From Candidatus Eremiobacterota bacterium (GTDB lineage Bacteria > Vulcanimicrobiota > Vulcanimicrobiia > Vulcanimicrobiales > Vulcanimicrobiaceae), in NCBI GenBank assembly GCA_019235885.1, contig JAFAKB010000088.1, forward strand, positions 1-64,000: a stretch of 64,000 bases of DNA, read 5' to 3'. Made by a program: the position numbers and the translations under genes. The number at the start of each line of letters is the position of its first letter. Positions within the stretch are counted from its first letter, which is position 1. This document shows positions 59,826 through 64,000 of the stretch, in pieces. The notes beneath the pieces were generated by a model that was given only the letters and a program-made list of their open reading frames with translations, was not told where the DNA came from and made no database searches.

Positions 59826-60713
59826 TTACCGAGACCAGACAGACCAAGAGAACTTTAGGTTCTGGCGCGGTTCCCGAAGCTTATCGTATCCTCCGCCCGG
59901 CCGCGCCGTCGCACCGTAAAAATTGTAAAATGTCCGCCCGGGCGGGTAGCCGAATGGAGTCCTCTCCTCGTGTTGGGCATCAAATACCGCGAGGGGGCGG
60001 AATCCGTTTTCCCGCAACCATCTTTCGAGTCGCGGGATGCTTTGTAGCGCGTTCGAATAGTTGTTGAAGTCGACAAGCACGACCGCGCCGTGCGGGGCGA
60101 CCGATCTGAGAAACGCCAGTGTCGCCGCAGTCGGCTTGCCGTCATGGCAAATCTCGTTCGCGCAGTTCTGGAACGTGAGCACATCCGCGGCAGGCAAAGT
60201 TGCGGGCGGGGGTTCACGTACGTCGATCCGACGCAGCCGGAGATCGACCGTGATTCCCGGCACCAGATCTGCCGCGATTTCCACCGATGCACGCGCCGCG
60301 TCCATCCAAACGTCGGCGTTGATATCGTAGACGGTCGCGTCGATGCGACCACGCTCGACGCCCCGTGTCACAGCCGCCTCGACGAGACCGATGATCTCAG
60401 GAAACGGCCCCGCCGCGACCGAGGTGAGACGCAGGTGTGATTGTGCAATTTTGCTCAGCAACTCGGCGGGAAGTCCCGCTGTGCCGCGAAACGCCATGTA
60501 CGCATAGTGCGGAAGATAGTGAAGGCGATATGCTTCAGCGGCTCCAGGAGCGCCGTAGTCGACGACGACGTTTCCTCGCTGATACGCGTCCCATAGAACA
60601 TCGTAGGCTGCGCCGAGTTCGCGAAGATATTCTCGCGAACTCAGTCCCCAGTGGACGCGAAGGACGCTATTTTCGACGAGTCGATATAACCGTTCTCGTG
60701 TTGCTCGGCGCAT
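59826..60713 (-). CDS. Degenerate SAM-methyltransferase-like protein next to AlkB
   Basis: 295 residues, overlapping the AlkB gene by 47 bases. The pattern YLPHYAYMAFRGTAGLPAELLSKIAQSHLRLTSVAAGPFPEIIGLVEAAV fits a Rossmann methyltransferase, but motif I (VAAGPFPE) does not have the usual DxGxG. Other elements are ATVYDINADVW and VLTFQNCANEICHD, then a VVLVDFNNYS strand. It may bind SAM without methylating, or methylate an unusual substrate. Base composition is less GC-rich than the division genes, as is that of AlkB. Confidence 0.6.
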   Translation of the reverse strand: MRRATRERLYRLVENSVLRVHWGLSSREYLRELGAAYDVLWDAYQRGNVVVDYGAPGAAEAYRLHYLPHYAYMAFRGTAGLPAELLSKIAQSHLRLTSVAAGPFPEIIGLVEAAVTRGVERGRIDATVYDINADVWMDAARASVEIAADLVPGITVDLRLRRIDVREPPPATLPAADVLTFQNCANEICHDGKPTAATLAFLRSVAPHGAVVLVDFNNYSNALQSIPRLERWLRENGFRPLAVFDAQHEERTPFGYPPGRTFYNFYGATARPGGGYDKLREPRQNLKFSWSVWSR

Positions 60714-61329
60714 CGATCACCCGGAACGTGAGGTTAATCCGAGCCGAGTGTACATTCCTCTCTTTCGGTACACGATGACACCAGAAGCGTTGCGTTTCAC
60801 GCGACATGACAAGCAGACTGCCAGGTTCCAGTGGGACAGATACGACCTCGCCGTCGATGCGATGCTTGAGTTGAAATTCGCGGACGGCCCCGAGGCTCAG
60901 CGACGCGATGATCGGTTCATCACCAAGTTCGGGCTCATCATCCGCATGCCAGCTGAGGCTGTCTTGACCATGACGATAGTAATTGAGTAGCACGCTGTTG
61001 AAGCGCACTCCCATCCGCTCGACGAGGCGACCTTGCAGGTCGCGTAATGCGGGCGTCCATCGGTGTGGTTCATTCCGAACACCGGAATAGGTGTAGGCCG
61101 CCCCAGAGTCTCCGTACCAAGCCGTGAGGCGCGGAAACGGAATACGACGACCGTACATCTTGAGGAACTCCTGGGACCACTCGATGTCGCTCTGGAGTAA
61201 GTGAAATGCGCGCTCGGCGGTATCAGGGTCGAGAAAGTACGGATCGTATGTGACGAGACCGTCGCGCTCCACTAGGATTCGCGGCGAGAACTCTACTTCT
61301 GGGGCATCGGAGAGCTTCGGCTGGTACAT
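60667..61329 (-). CDS. alkB: AlkB-family 2-oxoglutarate/Fe(II) dioxygenase
   Basis: 220 residues. Metal-binding HxD is in NYYRHGQDSLSWHADDEPELG, the distal His in FWCHRVPKE, and the 2-oxoglutarate-binding arginine in ARINLTFRVI. SLGAVREFQLKHR and PRLTAWYGDSGAAYTYSGV fit the ALKBH2/3-like bacterial subgroup. It removes methyl groups from alkylated DNA or RNA. It sits between minE and rodA and likely forms a cassette with the methyltransferase-like gene, which overlaps it by 47 bases. Confidence 0.86.
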   Translation of the reverse strand: MYQPKLSDAPEVEFSPRILVERDGLVTYDPYFLDPDTAERAFHLLQSDIEWSQEFLKMYGRRIPFPRLTAWYGDSGAAYTYSGVRNEPHRWTPALRDLQGRLVERMGVRFNSVLLNYYRHGQDSLSWHADDEPELGDEPIIASLSLGAVREFQLKHRIDGEVVSVPLEPGSLLVMSRETQRFWCHRVPKERNVHSARINLTFRVIDAPSNTRTVISTRRK

Positions 61330-61374
61330 GATGGCCTCGTTACGTCATACTATACCGCCGAAAGCAGCCGCGCA

Positions 61375-61863
61375 CTAGGCCCCAGCCGCGTTCGCGCTCG
61401 CTTGACGCCGCCGTTTCTTCCGCGTTGGCCGCTCGCCGTTCTGCGGCGACTTCGGCTTGGACTGCGCCGCTACCGGAGCGGTGCCCGTCTCGGGAACCGA
61501 TGCTAGCGATGCGGTTGCACCTTCCAAGTCCAGCGCTGGGGGCGGGTCGGGCTCGCGGGATGGCGGCGCAGGTGGCGTCGGCGGCGGCGCGGGCGACGGC
61601 GGGATCGGGCGCGAGCGCATGCCGAGGATCGGGATGTTGGCAAGCATCGCGACCTCTTTCTCGCGCTGCTCGAAGGTGACGTCGCAGTTCTGCTCGTCGA
61701 CGTCGACGTAGCGCGAGATCACCTCGAGCAGGTCGTGCTTGAGCGCTTCGACGACGTCGGGCGCGAGCGAGAGGTGGTCGGAGAGCAAGACCAGGCGCAG
61801 GCGCTCCTTCGCCGTCGCGCTGGAACTCGGCTTGCCGAAGAAACGCTGGATGAACTCGAACAC
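61375..61863 (-). CDS. minE: Cell-division topological factor MinE, with long tail
   Basis: 162 residues, nearly twice the usual 80-90. The N-terminus MFEFIQRFFGKPSSSATAKERLRLVLLSDHLSL has the membrane-targeting and anti-MinCD segment. The topological-specificity domain continues ALKHDLLEVISRYVDVDEQNCDVTFEQREKEVAMLANIPILG. A proline-rich stretch (PPSPAPPPTPPAPPS) and a basic end (RKKRRRQASAN) follow; their role is unknown. MinE drives oscillation of MinD and MinC. Its ATG is directly next to the minD stop. Confidence 0.9.
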   Translation of the reverse strand: MFEFIQRFFGKPSSSATAKERLRLVLLSDHLSLAPDVVEALKHDLLEVISRYVDVDEQNCDVTFEQREKEVAMLANIPILGMRSRPIPPSPAPPPTPPAPPSREPDPPPALDLEGATASLASVPETGTAPVAAQSKPKSPQNGERPTRKKRRRQASANAAGA

Positions 61864-62700
61864 TTACTTGAGGCTCCCGAAGAGCTTTTCGAAAAACGTT
61901 CGTTCGCGCGGGATCTCCGGCGCGGTGGTCAGCGTGCCGGCGATGCGCTGCGCGATCTGCCGGTACGACTCGCCGACCGGCGAGGCGGGGTCGAGCGCGA
62001 CCGGCTCGCCGCGGTTCGTCGAGACGATCACGTCGGGCGCGTCGGCGATCACCCCGAGCAGCGGCAGCCGCAAGATGCCGTTGACGTCGTCGACGGAGAG
62101 CATCTTTCCCTTGCGCACGAGGCCCGGGCGCAAGCGGTTGATGATCAGCTTCACCCGGCGCTCGTCGCCGAGCAGGCCGACGACGCGGTCGGCGTCGCGC
62201 ACCGCCGAGACTTCGGGCGTGCACACGATGATCGCTTCGTCGGCGCCGGCGATCGCGTTCGCGAAGCCCTTCTCGATCCCGGCCGGACAGTCGATCAGCA
62301 CGTAGTCGAACCGCTCGCGCAGCGAGCCGATGAGGTCGCGAAACGCGGCCGTGTCGACCTCGTCCTTCTCGCGCGTCTGCGCGGCGGCGAGCAACTTCAT
62401 CGTCGCCACGCGCTTGTCGCTCACCAGCGCGTCGTCGAGCGCGGTCTTTCCTTCGAGCACGTCGAGGACGTGGTGGCGGACGCGCGCTTCGAGGCCGAGG
62501 ACGATGTCGAGGTTGCGCAAGCCGACGTCGGCGTCGACCAGCACGACGCTCGCGCCGCCGGCGCCGAGCGCCGCGCCGAGGTTCGCCGTCGTGGTGGTCT
62601 TTCCGACGCCGCCCTTCCCGCTGGTGACGACGATCGCGCGCCCGCGCTGGCGCGGAACGGCGCTCGCGGCCGGCGCTTCGTGCTCGATCATCTCGCGCAT
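61864..62700 (-). CDS. minD: MinD, second copy of the tandem pair
   Basis: 278 residues with an N-terminal extension of about 20. Deviant Walker A TSGKGGVGKTTTTANLGAAL, DADVGLRNLDIVLGLE, IDCPAGIEKGFANAIAGADE, and NRLRPGLVRKGKMLSVDD. The C-terminus TFFEKLFGSLK is an amphipathic membrane-targeting helix, as in MinD. Directly downstream of the first minD with a 1-base gap, and directly upstream of minE. Confidence 0.92.
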   Translation of the reverse strand: MREMIEHEAPAASAVPRQRGRAIVVTSGKGGVGKTTTTANLGAALGAGGASVVLVDADVGLRNLDIVLGLEARVRHHVLDVLEGKTALDDALVSDKRVATMKLLAAAQTREKDEVDTAAFRDLIGSLRERFDYVLIDCPAGIEKGFANAIAGADEAIIVCTPEVSAVRDADRVVGLLGDERRVKLIINRLRPGLVRKGKMLSVDDVNGILRLPLLGVIADAPDVIVSTNRGEPVALDPASPVGESYRQIAQRIAGTLTTAPEIPRERTFFEKLFGSLK

Positions 62701-62701
62701 C

Positions 62702-63487
62702 TCATGAAGCCTTTCCGAAGATACGCGCGAAGAAACCGGGCGCGCTGAACGAGGTGAACTCGACGAGCTCGCCTTCGAGGCGGCGCGCGATCTTGTCGTA
62801 GACGACGGCGAGCCGCGACTCCGGCTGCAGCACGATCGGCTCGCCGCGGTTCGTCGTGTCGATAATCTCTTCGTCGTCGGGGACGATCCCGAGCAGCTCG
62901 GCGGAGAGGATGTCGGTCACGTCGTCGACCGAGAGCATGTCGCCGCTGCGCACCATCTCGGGCCGCAAGCGGTTGACGATCAACCGCAGCGGGAGCCCGC
63001 GCTCGTGCAGCTTGCCGATCACGCGGTCGGCGTCGCGGATCGCGCTGACCTCGGGCGTCGTCACCACGATCGCTTCGCTCGCCCCCGCGACCGCGTTGCG
63101 GAAGCCGTGCTCGATCCCCGCCGGGCAGTCGATCAGCACGTACTCGCACAGCGCGCCCAGCTGCTCGACGACGCCGGCGAACTGCGCTTCGCTGACCGCC
63201 GTCTTGTCGCGCGTCTGCGCCGCCGGAAGAATCGACAAGTTCTCCAGGCGCTTGTCCTTGATGAGCGCTTGCCGCAACTGGCAGCGGCCTTCGACGACCT
63301 CGACCAGATCGAAGACGATCCGCTTCTCGACGCCGAGCACGAGGTCGAGGTTGCGCAACCCGATGTCCGCGTCGACCAGCACGACGCGATGTCCGCGCTT
63401 GGCGAGCGCCGCGCCGAGGTTCGCGGTGGTCGTCGTCTTCCCGACCCCGCCTTTGCCCGAGGTCAAAACGATCCGGCGTGCGCTCAT
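62702..63487 (-). CDS. minD: MinD, first copy of the tandem pair
   Basis: 261 residues. Deviant Walker A TSGKGGVGKTTTTANLGAALAKRG, DADIGLRNLDLVLGVE, YVLIDCPAGIEHGFRNAVAG, and NRLRPEMVRSGDMLSVDD. The C-terminus FFARIFGKAS gives a MinD-type amphipathic membrane helix. ATG 63487 overlaps the minC stop. Both copies keep all ATPase motifs, so neither looks like a pseudogene. Confidence 0.92.
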   Translation of the reverse strand: MSARRIVLTSGKGGVGKTTTTANLGAALAKRGHRVVLVDADIGLRNLDLVLGVEKRIVFDLVEVVEGRCQLRQALIKDKRLENLSILPAAQTRDKTAVSEAQFAGVVEQLGALCEYVLIDCPAGIEHGFRNAVAGASEAIVVTTPEVSAIRDADRVIGKLHERGLPLRLIVNRLRPEMVRSGDMLSVDDVTDILSAELLGIVPDDEEIIDTTNRGEPIVLQPESRLAVVYDKIARRLEGELVEFTSFSAPGFFARIFGKAS

Positions 63488-64000
63488 CGGCTCTCTCCGT
63501 TCATGGCGGCAGGGACGGGTTCGCGGCGAAGATTTGCCTCGGCGAAGGGGACGACCACGATGCGCTCGTCGGCGATCGAGGCGTGCTCGGGACCGCGCGC
63601 GCGGCCGCCCGCATCGCCGCTCGCGATCGCGGTCGCGATCCGCAACTGCGTGGGCGCGAGCTCGAGCGCGATCACGCGCGCGGCGCGGTCGCCTTGCGCG
63701 CCCGCGTGCGCGGTGCCGCGCAATGCGCCGAAGACCACGATGTCGCCGGAGGCGACCAGCTCGGCGCCGGGGTTCACGTCGCCGATCACCACGATGTTGC
63801 CGAGGTTGTGCAGCGCCTGCCCGCCACGCAGCGTCCCGCGGTGGTAGAGCGTCGAGACGCCGACCGGAACGGCGCGGCCGGCCGCGCTTTGCGGGAGGAC
63901 GACCCCGGCCGAGGCGAGCGTCGAGGCCGCCGCGGGGGCGACGGCGTGCCCGTTGCGCCGCCGGCGCACCATGTCGTCGCGCGCGCCGGCGAAGTCGGCG
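63484..64000 (-). CDS. minC: Septum-site inhibitor MinC, C-terminal part (cut by the window end)
   Basis: Open through the window edge; 172 codons are visible. The beta-helix C-terminal domain has TLYHRGTLRGGQALHNLGNIVVIGDVNPGAELVASGDIVVFGALRGTAHAGAQGD, the characteristic MinC repeat. Just before it is the MinC-like hinge ending RRRNG with AVAPAAAS. MinC blocks FtsZ assembly at the poles. First visible gene of the minC-minD-minD-minE operon. Confidence 0.9.
   Translation of the reverse strand, partial: ADFAGARDDMVRRRRNGHAVAPAAASTLASAGVVLPQSAAGRAVPVGVSTLYHRGTLRGGQALHNLGNIVVIGDVNPGAELVASGDIVVFGALRGTAHAGAQGDRAARVIALELAPTQLRIATAIASGDAGGRARGPEHASIADERIVVVPFAEANLRREPVPAAMNGESR

Overview
The window looks like chromosome from a GC-rich, diderm, non-proteobacterial bacterium. 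Strong G/C bias at third codon positions, frequent GTG/TTG starts, RNase E/G, MinCDE, FtsEX with an EnvC-type hydrolase, and Bacillus/actinobacterial-type LexA boxes (CGAAC-N4-GTTCG) together suggest a Terrabacteria-side diderm such as Eremiobacterota (WPS-2). The phylum is inference; there is no rRNA or other marker to settle it.

Layout. 1-9.9 kb: 3' end of pnp, a thioredoxin-like protein, two small enzymes, a UbiD decarboxylase / UbiA prenyltransferase / periplasmic binding protein operon, a peptidase-RDD membrane protein and a BrkB-type membrane protein. 10-15.8 kb: quinone oxidoreductase, then a leftward operon of two M16 peptidases, a MocR regulator and a PNPOx-fold protein. 15.8-18.6 kb: SOS-type mutagenesis genes imuA and imuB, split by an antisense gene and preceded by a perfect LexA box. 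18.6-28.8 kb: metabolic and lipid genes (two diacylglycerol-kinase-like enzymes, PAP2 phosphatase, aldo/keto reductase, pirin) and a winged-helix/nucleotidyltransferase pair. 28.9-32.3 kb: dnaE2 behind a second perfect LexA box, so ImuA, ImuB and DnaE2 appear to form one SOS mutasome encoded at two loci about 10 kb apart. 32.4-36.1 kb: an apparent self-regulated operon of a ferritin-like diiron protein, a TetR regulator and a rare alpha/beta-hydrolase-glycosyltransferase fusion. 36.2-42.7 kb: exported enzymes, a lower-GC orphan gene, a 500-bp gene-free stretch with a tRNA-like structured element, a MatB-like acyl-CoA synthetase and a lone TnpB element. 42.7-49.1 kb: SbcD/SbcC-like (YhaO/YhaN-like) repair pair, NnrD, a histidine phosphatase and an acyl-CoA dehydrogenase.

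49.3-55.1 kb is a cell-division and envelope operon: ftsE, ftsX, an EnvC-type M23 hydrolase activator and two tandem S41 C-terminal processing peptidases, ending in a strong intrinsic terminator. 55.2-64 kb reads leftward and is a morphogenesis operon, minC-minD-minD-minE, then an AlkB dioxygenase and a degenerate methyltransferase, then rodA, a small protein and an RNase E/G with a very long basic tail. The most notable items are the split LexA-controlled mutasome, the double minD, the diiron/TetR/fusion operon with its operator and abnormal TetR start, the structured element at 39.27-39.39 kb, and the AlkB/methyltransferase cassette inside the division operon.
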